Source: Bacteroidota bacterium
GTDB taxonomy: Bacteria; Bacteroidota; Bacteroidia; Chitinophagales; Saprospiraceae
Assembly: GCA_963169325.1 (NCBI GenBank)
Contig: CAUJEY010000004.1
Location: 1-58,175 of the forward strand
DNA length: 58,175 nt
Reading direction: 5' to 3'
Part shown: in pieces, positions 43,971-53,394 of the stretch
Layout of the letters: the number at the start of each line of letters is the position of its first letter
Numbering within the stretch: position 1 is the first letter of the stretch
Translations under genes and position numbers: made by a program
The notes under the pieces: model-generated
Databases searched by the model: none
Told to the model about the DNA's origin: nothing
The model's input: only the letters and a program-made list of their open reading frames with translations

Positions 43971-44885
43971 TCAAAAAATCGACTCCCCCGTCATGGTCGT
44001 CAACAGCTCCAGCGCTTTCATGCCGCGCACGGAATTTCCATGCCGGTTGATCTCCGGGCTCCACACCGTTGCGGCCCAGCTGCCGGGCATGATGGCTGCA
44101 ATACCGCCGCCCACACCGCTTTTGCCGGGCAAGCCCACACGGAAGGCGAACTCCCCCGCTTCGTCGTAGAATCCGCAGGTGAGCAGGATGGCGTTGAGGC
44201 GTTTGGCCTGACTGCCGGTGAGCAGGCGCTCGCCGGTGGCAGGCAACACCCCGTGGTTGGCTAAAAACAGAAAGGCTTGTGCCAGTTCCACGCAGGACAT
44301 CGTAAGCGCACAATGGTGAAAATAGGCGTCTAATACCATTTCCACTTCATGGTGCAGGTTGCCGTGGCTTTTCAGGAAATTGGCTAAGGCTATATTGGTA
44401 AAGCCCGTTTGCCGTTCAGAGGCGGCCACGGAGGCGTCGTATTCCAGGTTGGAAGATCCGCTGAGGCGGCGGGCAAAGTTTAGTACGGCAGATTTGGCAT
44501 CCGGCAAGTGTGACAATAGTTCGTCGGTTACCACCAGTGCCCCGGCATTGATAAACGGGTTGCGCGGGATGCCGCGTTCGTATTCCAACTGCACGAGCGA
44601 ATTGAACGGATTCCCCGAAGGCTCCTTTCCCACCCGCTCGAACAGTTTTTCTCCAACCTGCTGAATGGCAAGCGTCAGAGTAAATACTTTAGAGATACTT
44701 TGTACCGAAAACCGCTCTTGTGCATCGCCCACCGTGAACACTTGCCCGTCGAGGGTAATCAGGGCCATGCCGAAACGATCCGGAGAAACTTTTGCCAGTT
44801 CGGGGATATAGGAAGCCACCTTGCCGGCGCCGGCAAGGGCCGAAACCTCATGTGATATAGATTCCAGTATGTCTTGATAGTCCAT
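43971..44885 (-). CDS. glsA: Glutaminase A
   Basis: A 304-residue enzyme of the serine-dependent glutaminase family at normal length, hydrolysing glutamine to glutamate and ammonia in the cytoplasm. The catalytic S-x-x-K is S63/K66 in FSVQSISKVF; other family segments are GNPFNSLVQLEYERGIPRNP, FINAGAL and GLPGKSGVGGGI near the end. It converges with the helicase gene, with one base between the stop codons. A word array begins three bases upstream of its start codon. Confidence 0.95.
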   Translation of the reverse strand: MDYQDILESISHEVSALAGAGKVASYIPELAKVSPDRFGMALITLDGQVFTVGDAQERFSVQSISKVFTLTLAIQQVGEKLFERVGKEPSGNPFNSLVQLEYERGIPRNPFINAGALVVTDELLSHLPDAKSAVLNFARRLSGSSNLEYDASVAASERQTGFTNIALANFLKSHGNLHHEVEMVLDAYFHHCALTMSCVELAQAFLFLANHGVLPATGERLLTGSQAKRLNAILLTCGFYDEAGEFAFRVGLPGKSGVGGGIAAIMPGSWAATVWSPEINRHGNSVRGMKALELLTTMTGESIF

Positions 44886-44888
44886 TGA

Positions 44889-44982
44889 TAAAATGTAAAA
44901 GTCAAAATGTAAAATGTAAAATGTAAAAGTGCCCGACGCAGCCCTTTTACATTTTACATTTTGCCTTTTACATTTTGACTTT
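44889..44982. repeat. Word-array inverted repeat (AAAATGT / ACATTTT)
   Basis: Heptamers AAAATGT and AAAAGTC on the left face ACATTTT words on the right, with a short GC-rich centre near 44935. It spans from the glsA start to the stop codon of the next gene. Confidence 0.9.
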
Positions 44983-45985
44983 AAAACCTTCCTTCCAAAA
45001 ACGCCCGCACATCTTCCGCCGACTGGGCGGGATTTTCCTCCTGGGGCCAGTGGCCGGTGTTTTGATAAATTTTGAGCAGGGCACCGCGAATTTTCCGGTG
45101 AAACTCATACGCGTGTTCCGGCGAAACGCGCGTGTCTTCGGCGCCCCAGAGAATAATGGTCGGCGTAGTGATGTCGCCGATCAGGTCTACCGGGGGGCGG
45201 TTTTCGCTGACCTGGGCGCGATCGGTAAAAGCTTTGCGGTTGCCTGGGCGCAGGAGTAATTCATAGTGGCGCTGCACTAAGGCGTTTGTGACTTTTTGAT
45301 CATCTGCATACAAATCTTCCAGCATCAGGTGGATAAAATCCCGGGGCGTTATTTTCCAAAAAACGCGATTGAGCACCGGCGTACGCGCCAGCCACTGAAT
45401 CCAGGGCGTGCTTTTTTCCTCAAAACCCGGCGCATCGAGCAGGATCAGTTTGCGCAGCCGCCCCGGGTGTTCCGTGGCATAAAACCAGGCGATCTGGGCG
45501 CCGAGGCCGTTGCCGGCTAAGTGAAAGTTGGGTAGATTCAGTTGGCGGATAAACTCATCGAAAAAACTGGCGTACATAAACGCACTGTAACTGCCTTGTG
45601 GGTGCGGGCCCGTCAGCCCGAAGCCGGGCAAATCGACACTGATCACCCGGTAATACCGCGACAGCGAATCCGTCCAGCCGGCCCAGGTGTGCAGCGAGCT
45701 GTTGGCGTCGTGCAGCAGCACCAGGGGTTCGCCCTGCCCGCTGACCCGGTAATGCACGGTCATGCCGTTCAACTCCATATATTTGGAGTCGGCAAATGCG
45801 TAACGTTGCACCAATTGGTTTACCGGAATATCGGGATGCCAGTTGACATACACCCAGTATATCAGCATAAGCATAACGGCCCAGCGCAGGATGCGGGACA
45901 ATCGCAATTTTCCCAACCATTTTTTCACCGTGTGCGCGGATGTTGAGGCGGATTGATTTTCCGGAGGCAACAAATGTTCTTCCAT
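44981..45985 (-). CDS. Membrane-anchored alpha/beta-hydrolase-fold protein lacking the nucleophile
   Basis: A 334-residue protein from the ATG at 45985. A membrane segment at 33-48 anchors it. The hydrolase fold is complete in outline: PLVLLHDANSSLHTW, VISVDLPGFGLT, WGAEDTRVSPEHA and the final TGHWPQEE His. But the nucleophile elbow reads AGNGLGAQ (158-162 GNGLG): the Ser of the usual GNSLG is Gly160, encoded GGC, one base from AGC. Unless this is a sequencing error, it should be catalytically dead and may act as a binding protein. A DUF4199 gene lies 13 bases upstream in the same operon. Confidence 0.85.
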   Translation of the reverse strand: MEEHLLPPENQSASTSAHTVKKWLGKLRLSRILRWAVMLMLIYWVYVNWHPDIPVNQLVQRYAFADSKYMELNGMTVHYRVSGQGEPLVLLHDANSSLHTWAGWTDSLSRYYRVISVDLPGFGLTGPHPQGSYSAFMYASFFDEFIRQLNLPNFHLAGNGLGAQIAWFYATEHPGRLRKLILLDAPGFEEKSTPWIQWLARTPVLNRVFWKITPRDFIHLMLEDLYADDQKVTNALVQRHYELLLRPGNRKAFTDRAQVSENRPPVDLIGDITTPTIILWGAEDTRVSPEHAYEFHRKIRGALLKIYQNTGHWPQEENPAQSAEDVRAFLEGRF

Positions 45986-45998
45986 CAGGGGTGAGGGC

Positions 45999-46520
45999 TT
46001 ATTCGGATGAACGAAGGATGGCGGCAATACCGGCAGACAACCCGAAACCACCCAATGCTCCCATGAACATACGGGTAATGACCGGGCCCAACGGCTGTAC
46101 CGGGTTTGACAGCGCTTTTTCCACTTCTATAATGCGTTCGCGCAGTTGATTGGCCTGTTGCGGGTCACCGGGTCCGCCGGAGAGTTGATCCTGGTATAAT
46201 TGTTTTTCTGCCAGCAATTCCATGCGGAGCAACTCGGGATCAGCCAGATGCAACCCATAGTAAAACAGCCAGTAAAACAGGTTGATCACAATAAATGCGA
46301 CAAAGGGCGCACGCAGAATTTCCCGGAAATCGCGATTTGTCCCCAGTTGGGCACAATCTTCTTTTGCCGCCCGGTACATGAACAACAGATAAAAAGCCAA
46401 CGATCCCCATTGCACCCAGGGGTTGAGGAAAGTTTCTTTTTTTGCCGTATAAACCAATGCGAAAAACAGTACTACCACTACCCCGCCGAGTAGTCCGTTC
46501 CGGACGCCGATATTTTTCAT
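45999..46520 (-). CDS. DUF4199 family membrane protein
   Basis: A 173-residue protein from the ATG at 46520. It has four membrane segments in the DUF4199 pattern (NGLLGGVVVVLFFALVY, QWGSLAFYLLFMYRAA, PFVAFIVINLFYWLFYYGL and a last one in GALGGFGLSAGIAAIL), with a helical loop between the third and fourth. The family is almost confined to Bacteroidota and has no known function. It precedes the pseudo-hydrolase gene by 13 bases. A perfect terminator hairpin separates it from the second DUF4199 gene. Confidence 0.85.
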   Translation of the reverse strand: MKNIGVRNGLLGGVVVVLFFALVYTAKKETFLNPWVQWGSLAFYLLFMYRAAKEDCAQLGTNRDFREILRAPFVAFIVINLFYWLFYYGLHLADPELLRMELLAEKQLYQDQLSGGPGDPQQANQLRERIIEVEKALSNPVQPLGPVITRMFMGALGGFGLSAGIAAILRSSE

Positions 46521-46600
46521 AAAAATGCCCTGTTCAACTTGTGCCGGCAAAAGTACGACGGCTGCGGGCAATACCACTCCCTTAAATTTGTTGCACGTTC

Positions 46601-46646
46601 AAAAAACGGTGTCTCACACAAACCTATGTGTGAGACACCGTTTTTT
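46601..46646 (-). terminator. Intrinsic terminator between the two DUF4199 genes
   Basis: A perfect 20-bp stem (AAAAAACGGTGTCTCACACA and its complement) around the loop AACCTA, ending in six T on either strand. It lies 19 bases after the stop of the upstream DUF4199 gene. Confidence 0.92.
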
Positions 46647-46665
46647 AAAACATCCTCCTGATATT

Positions 46666-47220
46666 TTACAATACCGGGCGGTCGCGTTTCATAATGCCTG
46701 CGGCAATCAGGCCGGTAATCAGGCCGACAACCAACCCGCCGATAATGCCGTTTTTAAGGATGGTAAGTATGTCGCCCGCTTTATCAAATCCTTCCAGCGC
46801 TTCCTCCAGGTTTTCCGCCGGCATATTTTCACCCCAGGTTTCAATAAACTTATCCTTCAGATTGTCGACATACCCGGGATCGATAAAATTGATCAGGATA
46901 TAATTCCAAACGCTGGAACCCAGCGATCCGACCAGAATGACCAAAAGTCCGATCAATAAGGCCCTGCCGTATCCAATATAACCGCCGTCAAAGTTGTCGC
47001 GCTGGTATTTGATGGCCAAAGCCGCGATGGTAACAGATATGCCAAAGGCGACGATAAACTGAATTGCCATGCCGCTAAAAGACATCATGTTGAAATCCAG
47101 CAAGTAAAAAAGCAGGGACATCACAACACCGGCGATGGCAGAAATTCCGCCATAGCGGAGCACGGTATTCCAAAAAGAAGGTGGCGTTTGAAGGGCATTA
47201 GGTGAGTCGATGATAGCCAT
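46666..47220 (-). CDS. DUF4199 family membrane protein, second copy
   Basis: A 184-residue protein with four membrane segments, including SGMAIQFIVAFGISVTIAALAI and a Gly-rich last helix (GGLVVGLITGLIAAGIM). The loop before it (NLKDKFIETWGENMPAENLEEAL) is helical and charged, as in the neighbour. The two copies are diverged, so the duplication is old. It is transcribed separately, ending at the terminator at 46601-46646. Confidence 0.85.
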   Translation of the reverse strand: MAIIDSPNALQTPPSFWNTVLRYGGISAIAGVVMSLLFYLLDFNMMSFSGMAIQFIVAFGISVTIAALAIKYQRDNFDGGYIGYGRALLIGLLVILVGSLGSSVWNYILINFIDPGYVDNLKDKFIETWGENMPAENLEEALEGFDKAGDILTILKNGIIGGLVVGLITGLIAAGIMKRDRPVL

Positions 47221-47327
47221 AACAGAACAATTTAGTTAAACGTTTCAGTTTTGAAAGCGTAAAACTACGCTGACTCTGACCCGTTTGTCTATTTAACCCG
47301 ACTAAGGCTGAAAAACTTCCGATAAAA

Positions 47328-47954
47328 TTAAATCTCCACCACCACCGGTGCATTCACCGGCTGGTACCGCACATCGAGCACCGAGGCATTGATAAAAAGG
47401 GTATCGTTCTGTCGAACCTGACCGTATCCTTCGTGGATATGGCCAAAAACGTGAATGCGGGGTTTAATTTCTTCAATACGGTGCAGCAAATTGCGGCAGC
47501 CCACCGGGCGCGGGTCGCGCAGCACTTCATCGAGAATGCCATACGGCGGCCCATGTGTGATGAGCACATCCGTTTCGGGTGGAATCAACTCCCAATGCCG
47601 CCGGATTTCGGTCCCGCGTTGGCGGTTGAAGGCCCAGTCAAAAAACCAGGGCGTGATCGGGCTGCCCCACAGATGAATCCCGTCGAGCGTAACGCCGCTG
47701 TCTTCCAGGTAAATCACCTTGTCGGGTATCAATTGCCGGAAAATACCGGGCTCGCGCTCTGCAAGAAAATCGTGGTTTCCGGCCACCAGCACCAGGTAAC
47801 GATATGGCTGCTGCTCGAACCAGTCGAGAAACATCGACACTTCCGGCAAAGTGCCGCGCATGGTAAAATCGCCGGCATGCACCAGCGCATCGCCGGGCGG
47901 CAGGGTAATCTGCTCGTGTTTCCCGTGCGTATCGGAGATAAATACAAATTTCAC
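47328..47954 (-). CDS. Calcineurin-like metallophosphoesterase
   Basis: A 208-residue phosphoesterase. The metal-binding motifs are D8/H10 in FISDTHG, D29 in HAGDF, N60/H61 in AGNHD, then THGPPYGILD and FGHIHEGYG. It belongs to the short MPPED1/239FB-like metallophosphatase group, which cleaves phosphomonoesters or cyclic nucleotides with two metal ions; the substrate is unknown. No signal peptide. Confidence 0.9.
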   Translation of the reverse strand: MKFVFISDTHGKHEQITLPPGDALVHAGDFTMRGTLPEVSMFLDWFEQQPYRYLVLVAGNHDFLAEREPGIFRQLIPDKVIYLEDSGVTLDGIHLWGSPITPWFFDWAFNRQRGTEIRRHWELIPPETDVLITHGPPYGILDEVLRDPRPVGCRNLLHRIEEIKPRIHVFGHIHEGYGQVRQNDTLFINASVLDVRYQPVNAPVVVEI

Positions 47955-48007
47955 GGCGGAAAAATAATCTGCTTAACCCGGATAGCAGGAAAATAGTTCT
48001 TCCGGAA

Positions 48008-48117
48008 GAGGTGACATCTCCGAGGCACGAGGAGGTGTCATCTCTTACATCTCGTACAGGAGCATCCCGATTTCTTTTTTGAGATGTCACCTGCTCGTTC
48101 CTCGCAGATGACACCTC
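48008..48117. repeat. Inverted repeat with GAGGTG/CATCTC words
   Basis: Two 37-base arms, 48008-48044 and 48081-48117, are complementary at 32 positions. Each arm is itself nearly palindromic (AGGTGACATCTC...AGGTGTCATCTC). It lies between divergent genes, so it cannot serve as a terminator for either; the 265-base gap around it should also carry both promoters. Confidence 0.85.
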
Positions 48118-48219
48118 AAAAAGAAATACGCAGCCTCGGGCAGTTTCCCCGAACTTTGCCGCAGTTTTCGGGTTTAGACCACTGTTCTCTGATTTTTCTT
48201 GCCCTTTGCCTTATTAAAC

Positions 48220-49992
48220 ATGTCCGATTCTTCCGCCCAACCCATTAGCTTCTCCCTCTTCCGCCGCGTCTTATCCATGGCGAAGCCGTATCGCCGCACC
48301 TTATACTTCACCGCAGTATTGACGGTTGTGCTGGCCCCGTTGGCCATTGCCCGGCCTAAACTGATCCAGGTGATGGTAGACGACTATATGCTCAGAGGCG
48401 ATGTGCAGGGGATGACCATGCTGGCGGGCATTTTGTTCGGAGTGCTACTACTGGAGGTAGTGTTGCGCTATCTGTTCCTGTACAACGCCGATTGGCTGGG
48501 CCAGATCACCATCCGCGATTTACGGGTGCGGGTATTCAACCACGTCACCCGGCTGAACCTCTCGTATTTCGATAAAACGCCGATCGGTACCAGCACGACA
48601 CGCACCATCAGCGACATCGAGGCCATCAACACCATTTTTTCCGAAGGAAGTATCACCATTCTGGCCGATTTGCTCTCCATCGTGGCGGTGATGACCATCA
48701 TGTTTATTACTTCCTGGAAACTGACGCTGGTGGTATTGAGCGTTTTCCCGCTGCTGATTTGGGGCAGTTACCAATTCAAGGAAAGCGTTCGCAAAAGTTA
48801 TGAAAAGGTGCGTAACCATATAGCCACGATGAATGCGTTTTTACAGGAACGTATTACCGGTATGCGGATGGTGCAGATTTTTAACGCAGAAGCCCGCGAA
48901 GCCGAAAAATTTCGTCAGATCAACCGCGACTATACGAGCGCCAACCTTCGCTCCATTTTGGCTTATGCCATCTTTTTCCCGATCGTGGAGATCATCTCCG
49001 CCTTGTCGCTGGGCCTGATGGTCTGGTACGGCGCGCGCGGCGTACTGTCCGGAGAAATAACCGCCGGTATCATCGTCGCTTTCCTGTTGTACATTTCTAT
49101 GCTGTACCGCCCGATACGGATGTTGGCCGATAAATTCAACAACCTGCAAATGGGTCTTATCGCCGCCGAGCGCGTTTTTAAATTATTGGAAACGAAAGAG
49201 ACGCTGCGCAACACCGGAACCCTGGTTCCGGCCGAATCGCAGGGGGAAGTCAGGTTCGAAGATGTGTGGTTTTCGTACAGTGGAAATGCCGACGAAGCGG
49301 TGCTGAAAAACGTGTCGTTTCACATCAAACCGGGCGAGACCCTGGCCATCGTCGGTAGCACGGGCAGCGGCAAAACCACCATTATCAGCCTGCTCAACCG
49401 CTTCTACGAAATTCAGTCCGGCAGTATAAAAATCGACGGGCACGACCTGCATGATTACGATGTGTATGCCCTTCGGCGGCGTATCGCCGTGGTGCTGCAG
49501 GATGTGTTTTTGTTTTCGGGTACCGTTTTGGAAAACATTACCCTCCGCGACTCCGGCATCACAGAGGAGGAGGTGATCAATGCCGCCAAAATGATCGGCG
49601 CGCACGAGTTCATCGTAAAATTGCCCGGTGGCTACCAGTACCAGGTACGCGAGCGCGGCGCCACCCTGTCGATGGGCCAGCGACAGTTGATTTCTTTTGT
49701 AAGGGCGCTGGTATTCAACCCCGAAATCCTGATCCTCGACGAAGCCACGTCTTCTATCGACCCGGAATCGGAACGTATTATTCAGTTCGCCATAGAACGG
49801 CTCATCGCCCGCCGCACCAGTATCATTATTGCGCACCGGCTATCCACCATCCGCCACGCCTCCAATATTTTGGTGCTGGAAAAAGGTGAAGTCAAAGAAT
49901 TCGGCCCGCAGGACGAACTGATGACCATCGAAGGGGGCCGGTACCGGGAATTGTATGAAAAGCAGTTTTTACAGGTGGCGGGGGAAGTATAA
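48220..49992 (+). CDS. MsbA-like ABC exporter (fused permease and ATPase)
   Basis: A 590-residue half-transporter from the ATG at 48220; a TTG seven codons upstream is less likely. The six-helix ABC permease covers about 20-320. The ATPase has Walker A GSTGSGKTT (about 378-386), Q-loop in VVLQDVFLF, signature LSMGQRQL (about 482), Walker B ILILDEATSSID and the H-loop IIIAHRLSTI. Type IV exporters of this kind flip lipids or drugs across the inner membrane as dimers. MsbA (lipid A) is a possible role, but nothing nearby confirms it. A word array begins right after the stop. Confidence 0.93.
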   Translation: MSDSSAQPISFSLFRRVLSMAKPYRRTLYFTAVLTVVLAPLAIARPKLIQVMVDDYMLRGDVQGMTMLAGILFGVLLLEVVLRYLFLYNADWLGQITIRDLRVRVFNHVTRLNLSYFDKTPIGTSTTRTISDIEAINTIFSEGSITILADLLSIVAVMTIMFITSWKLTLVVLSVFPLLIWGSYQFKESVRKSYEKVRNHIATMNAFLQERITGMRMVQIFNAEAREAEKFRQINRDYTSANLRSILAYAIFFPIVEIISALSLGLMVWYGARGVLSGEITAGIIVAFLLYISMLYRPIRMLADKFNNLQMGLIAAERVFKLLETKETLRNTGTLVPAESQGEVRFEDVWFSYSGNADEAVLKNVSFHIKPGETLAIVGSTGSGKTTIISLLNRFYEIQSGSIKIDGHDLHDYDVYALRRRIAVVLQDVFLFSGTVLENITLRDSGITEEEVINAAKMIGAHEFIVKLPGGYQYQVRERGATLSMGQRQLISFVRALVFNPEILILDEATSSIDPESERIIQFAIERLIARRTSIIIAHRLSTIRHASNILVLEKGEVKEFGPQDELMTIEGGRYRELYEKQFLQVAGEV

Positions 49993-49993
49993 G

Positions 49994-50152
49994 GTCATTA
50001 GGCGTCATTAATCGTCATTCGTCATTGGATCGTCATTAATCGTCATTGGGCGTCATTAATCGTCATTCGTCATTAATCGTCATTGGGCGTCATTATTAGA
50101 TACGGCTCAATGACCCAATGACGATTAATGACGAATGACCCAATGACGCCAA
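49994..50152. repeat. Word-array inverted repeat (GTCATT / AATGAC), second locus
   Basis: About ten GTCATT words face about five AATGAC words, with the centre near 50100. It lies between convergent genes, from the ABC exporter stop to just before the stop of the next gene. Same word as at 34518 and 55634, with different spacing. Confidence 0.92.
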
Positions 50153-50156
50153 TGCC

Positions 50157-51509
50157 CTAAAACACCACCGCTCCCCCAAACCTGAAATTCACCGCCGACG
50201 AGCCGTAGGGCGTCAGGGCATTCAGGGCATTATCCGATAGAACAAACAATTGTACGGGACCGGGTTTCAGAATCAGGCTAAAGCCCAGGTTGGCGGCCGA
50301 CTGGTCGTTGACGCTGTACATGGCGCCCAAAGAAATCCATTTGACCGGCGCCCACTGGGCATTTACGCCGACCGACGTGGCGCTGCGCCGTTCGCTCTTC
50401 TGGTGGTGCAGCACGGCGCCCACAGCCCAGCGTTCGGTCAGTTGAAAAGTGGCGCCGAGGTAAATCCGGGTCGGCAACTTGGTGGTGAATTCTGCGGCCG
50501 ATTTTTCAAATTGCAGCACATCGTTCAGGGAATCGAGCGCTGCGGTGAAGTCCAGACTATCGGTCGTACCGTTGATAATATCGCTGCCGGGTATTTCCAC
50601 GCCATTGTATTCAAACGTGCCCTGGCTGCGGAAATAGTTCGTATTTTTTTTCCAGGAAATGCTGCCGCCCAGGTCGAGCACACTTACATCGAGGGTTAAT
50701 TTTTGGCCTACTTTCAGTTGGGCGCCCAGATCGAAGGCCCACCCGTTATTGGACGAGAACCCGTTTTTAAGTTGGTTGCGCACCAGATCGAAGCCCAGCC
50801 CCGAGGTATCGATAGCGGAGATGGTGCGGGAGGAATGAAAGCCGTAGTCCGAATTCAGCGTCAGTTGATAAATGTCCGGGTCGGTATACACACTCACGGC
50901 GTTGTGGTTTTCGTCGGTGACCAGCATACTGATGCCCGACAGAAATTTAGCGCGGCCGCCAAAGGTCAGCACCTTGCCAAAGCGGTGCGCCAGCCCGAAA
51001 CTGAGTTCGTGCCAGTCGAAGGTGTTGGCGGAAAACCCGGCATTCAGCGTTTGTCCGATATACGGCGCGTTGCCGTACCAAAATAGTTCGGCCAGCGATT
51101 TGGGGTAGTCCACTGTGGCATTAAGCCGGGTAGCGAAGCCGGCTTGCAGATAAATATCGCCGGGCAGGCGGGCGCCAATAGAGAGCAGTTCGAACCGTTG
51201 GTCGTAAAACACTTCATTTTGCGGTTCCAGTTTGTCGATGGCCTTGCCCAGATCAAGTATGGTGCGATCACCGTCTTTGCGCAGCAGGTCATTGTAAGTT
51301 ACATCGCCCGAGTGGGCGGCATCGAGCCCAAAAGAGGGCAGTCCGATAAAGAATTTTTTATCGGCAGGGAAAAATGCCGGATTGGTAGCCGAGGCATGCC
51401 AGAGTTGCGATTGCTGGTGCAGCATCAGCTCCTGTTGGGCTTGCAAGCCGGTGGAGCAAGCCATTGCAGCCAACAATAAAGTATATATAAAATGACGTGG
51501 TATACACAT
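50157..51509 (-). CDS. DUF5723-like outer-membrane protein
   Basis: A 450-residue protein from the ATG at 51509, opening a signal peptide (HFIYTLLLAAMACSTGLQAQ). The N-terminus (WHASATNPAFFPADKKFFIGLPSFG) and the closing barrel strands (GVNAQWAPVKWISLGAMYSVN, AVNFRFGGAVVF) match the DUF5723/PorV-PorP-like outer-membrane group of Bacteroidota. Members often sit near type IX secretion genes; a direct role is not shown here. The lipoprotein gene upstream may be co-transcribed, but a hairpin array lies between. Confidence 0.75.
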   Translation of the reverse strand: MCIPRHFIYTLLLAAMACSTGLQAQQELMLHQQSQLWHASATNPAFFPADKKFFIGLPSFGLDAAHSGDVTYNDLLRKDGDRTILDLGKAIDKLEPQNEVFYDQRFELLSIGARLPGDIYLQAGFATRLNATVDYPKSLAELFWYGNAPYIGQTLNAGFSANTFDWHELSFGLAHRFGKVLTFGGRAKFLSGISMLVTDENHNAVSVYTDPDIYQLTLNSDYGFHSSRTISAIDTSGLGFDLVRNQLKNGFSSNNGWAFDLGAQLKVGQKLTLDVSVLDLGGSISWKKNTNYFRSQGTFEYNGVEIPGSDIINGTTDSLDFTAALDSLNDVLQFEKSAAEFTTKLPTRIYLGATFQLTERWAVGAVLHHQKSERRSATSVGVNAQWAPVKWISLGAMYSVNDQSAANLGFSLILKPGPVQLFVLSDNALNALTPYGSSAVNFRFGGAVVF

Positions 51510-51563
51510 ATTTGGATCGAATAGGTGGGCAGTGCGATAGAATTGATGTTGGTATTTTATATA

Positions 51564-51629
51564 AAACCACATAGTACACATAGTCTACATTAGTCTCTTC
51601 TTATGTGCACTATGTAAACTATGTGGTTT
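51564..51629. repeat. Word-array inverted repeat (CACATAG / CTATGTG), second locus
   Basis: The arms begin AAACCACATAGT and end ACTATGTGGTTT, with further CATAG/CTATG words inside. It follows the stop of the lipoprotein gene by four bases and shares its word with the repeat at 40481. Confidence 0.88.
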
Positions 51630-51633
51630 AAAT

Positions 51634-53223
51634 CTAAAAAATCTTCGTCTTCACCTTAAGCCCCAGTTTCACCGTCGCGTTTTGCGTGGCTAACAGTTTG
51701 ACCGGCACCATGCCGCCGTTGGCCGTGGTGAAATACGTCTGTAGGAAAATTTGCTTCGCCCGCCTTACCCGGTCGAAGCGGTCGATATCCATCGTCACAA
51801 AGGTTTCGGTACGTTTCGAACCGGTGGTATTGCCGTTGGCGTCGGTCAGCGCCGCGTCCATGATAAACTGCGGTTCATCCCGGAACAGCGAATCGATGGC
51901 CATGCCGTTTTCATCCTGGAAATACAATTGCAGGGCAGCGGAAATGGGCGTGCCATTTTCGGTGACCAATTTGAACTCCACTTCTTCTATCTTGGCTGTA
52001 TCGATGTCGCTGTAATCACCGAAATTGAGGTTGAGTGTTTGCTCCGCGCCAAAATCCTGCGCCGATCCTTCCAGCACCAGCTCTACGTTCATGCTCAGGG
52101 CAATCGTGCTTTTATCGGTCAAAAAACCGGTGATGGTCGGGTCGCGTTTGGCATTCGAAATACCTGCCACCTCGTAAATCAGCCGCACCGGCTGGGCGTT
52201 GAATATTTCGGCAATATTGGAATTGGTTCCGTCGAGCACGACTTTGGTATATTTCGTTTGCCCTACTTCTCCAGCGGCCCAAGAGGGATAAGCAAAGTCG
52301 ATGCTGTCGTTGTTGAACACCGTACTTTCCAGTTTGTATTCCGTTCCATCCTTGCCGAGAAAACTCAGGTATTTTACCACGCCGCGCGTAGGGAATCCCC
52401 AGGAATTGGACACTACCATAGTTACCTTAGGATCTTTAACCTTTATATTGCCTTTCAGGCTCGTTTGGTTAATATCAATGTCGATGGTATCGCGCGTGAG
52501 CGGATATTCGGAATAACCCCAGTATCCCTCTACATACGATAAGGTAAAATTTTGCAGCCTCAACCCAACACCTGGAAAGCCCGGGAAAGGCTCCGGCAGT
52601 TTTATACGGGTGCCATCGGGCAGGTAGGCTTCATACCGAAATTGTAACGTATTGCTATCGGAAAGCAGGGTGTGCCCGTCCAAATGAAGCACCGGAGAGA
52701 AGATATTGGTATCGGCCGCCACGGTAAACGGCCATTTAAATACCTCACCGTTTTTCGACATTTGTGGGATGGAAAAAAAGCCGTGAATCGGTTCCGACAG
52801 GCTATTAATAATGATAACAGTCAGCTCACCGGTCAATACATCCGCTCGTCGTATCGTTACCGAATCTGGCACGGTAAGGGGGTACTCGTAAATGGTGTCC
52901 GGTATCGGGATTGGCGGCGCATTGGGGGGGAAATCAAAAAATGTAAAAATATCCGAGGCAGGTTTCTCGGCCACATCGCCGCTGTAAAACAGCGTCATCG
53001 TGTTGTCCGGATTTACCACGATCGTATCGCCGCTCAAGGTATCATTGAGTACCTGGAACATCAGGTCTTGCATGTTCAACGTGGTGGACATGAGCGGAAA
53101 AGCGTACTCCGCCGTGTGTCCGGCGACTTCCGCTTCATCCAGGCCAACTTTTTTACAAGCCGGATAAATGCCCAGCAGCACTACTGCCGGGAACAACAAA
53201 CGCAGCCAAAATTTATATTGCAT
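51634..53223 (-). CDS. Large lipoprotein of unknown function
   Basis: A 529-residue protein with a lipoprotein signal (LLGIYPAC, C23), so it is anchored in the envelope. The mature protein is rich in beta strands and in Asp/Thr, with repeated ...DTIxVxPDN and YSGDVAEKP segments. I see no catalytic motif or known domain. The order outer-membrane protein, lipoprotein, outer-membrane protein on one strand (50157-54297) suggests a surface complex, though word arrays in both gaps argue for separate transcripts. Confidence 0.7.
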   Translation of the reverse strand: MQYKFWLRLLFPAVVLLGIYPACKKVGLDEAEVAGHTAEYAFPLMSTTLNMQDLMFQVLNDTLSGDTIVVNPDNTMTLFYSGDVAEKPASDIFTFFDFPPNAPPIPIPDTIYEYPLTVPDSVTIRRADVLTGELTVIIINSLSEPIHGFFSIPQMSKNGEVFKWPFTVAADTNIFSPVLHLDGHTLLSDSNTLQFRYEAYLPDGTRIKLPEPFPGFPGVGLRLQNFTLSYVEGYWGYSEYPLTRDTIDIDINQTSLKGNIKVKDPKVTMVVSNSWGFPTRGVVKYLSFLGKDGTEYKLESTVFNNDSIDFAYPSWAAGEVGQTKYTKVVLDGTNSNIAEIFNAQPVRLIYEVAGISNAKRDPTITGFLTDKSTIALSMNVELVLEGSAQDFGAEQTLNLNFGDYSDIDTAKIEEVEFKLVTENGTPISAALQLYFQDENGMAIDSLFRDEPQFIMDAALTDANGNTTGSKRTETFVTMDIDRFDRVRRAKQIFLQTYFTTANGGMVPVKLLATQNATVKLGLKVKTKIF

Positions 53224-53249
53224 CGGAAAAAGTTTGGGTTTGAAAAAAA

Positions 53250-53392
53250 GGTTGCCGGTTTGAGGGTTTGAGAGTTTGAAGGTTTCTGGTTTGAAGGTTT
53301 GAAGGTTTCTGGTTTGAAACGTGCAACCCTCAAACCAGAAACCCTCAAACCCTCAAACCAGAAACCTTCAAACCCTCAAACCAGAAACCTTT
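53250..53392. repeat. Word-array inverted repeat (GGTTTGA / TCAAACC)
   Basis: Words GGTTTGA, GGTTTCT and AGTTTGA on the left face CTCAAACC and AGAAACC on the right, with a centre near 53325. It spans the gap from the lipoprotein leader to the stop codon of the next gene at 53395. Confidence 0.92.
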
Positions 53393-53394
53393 TA

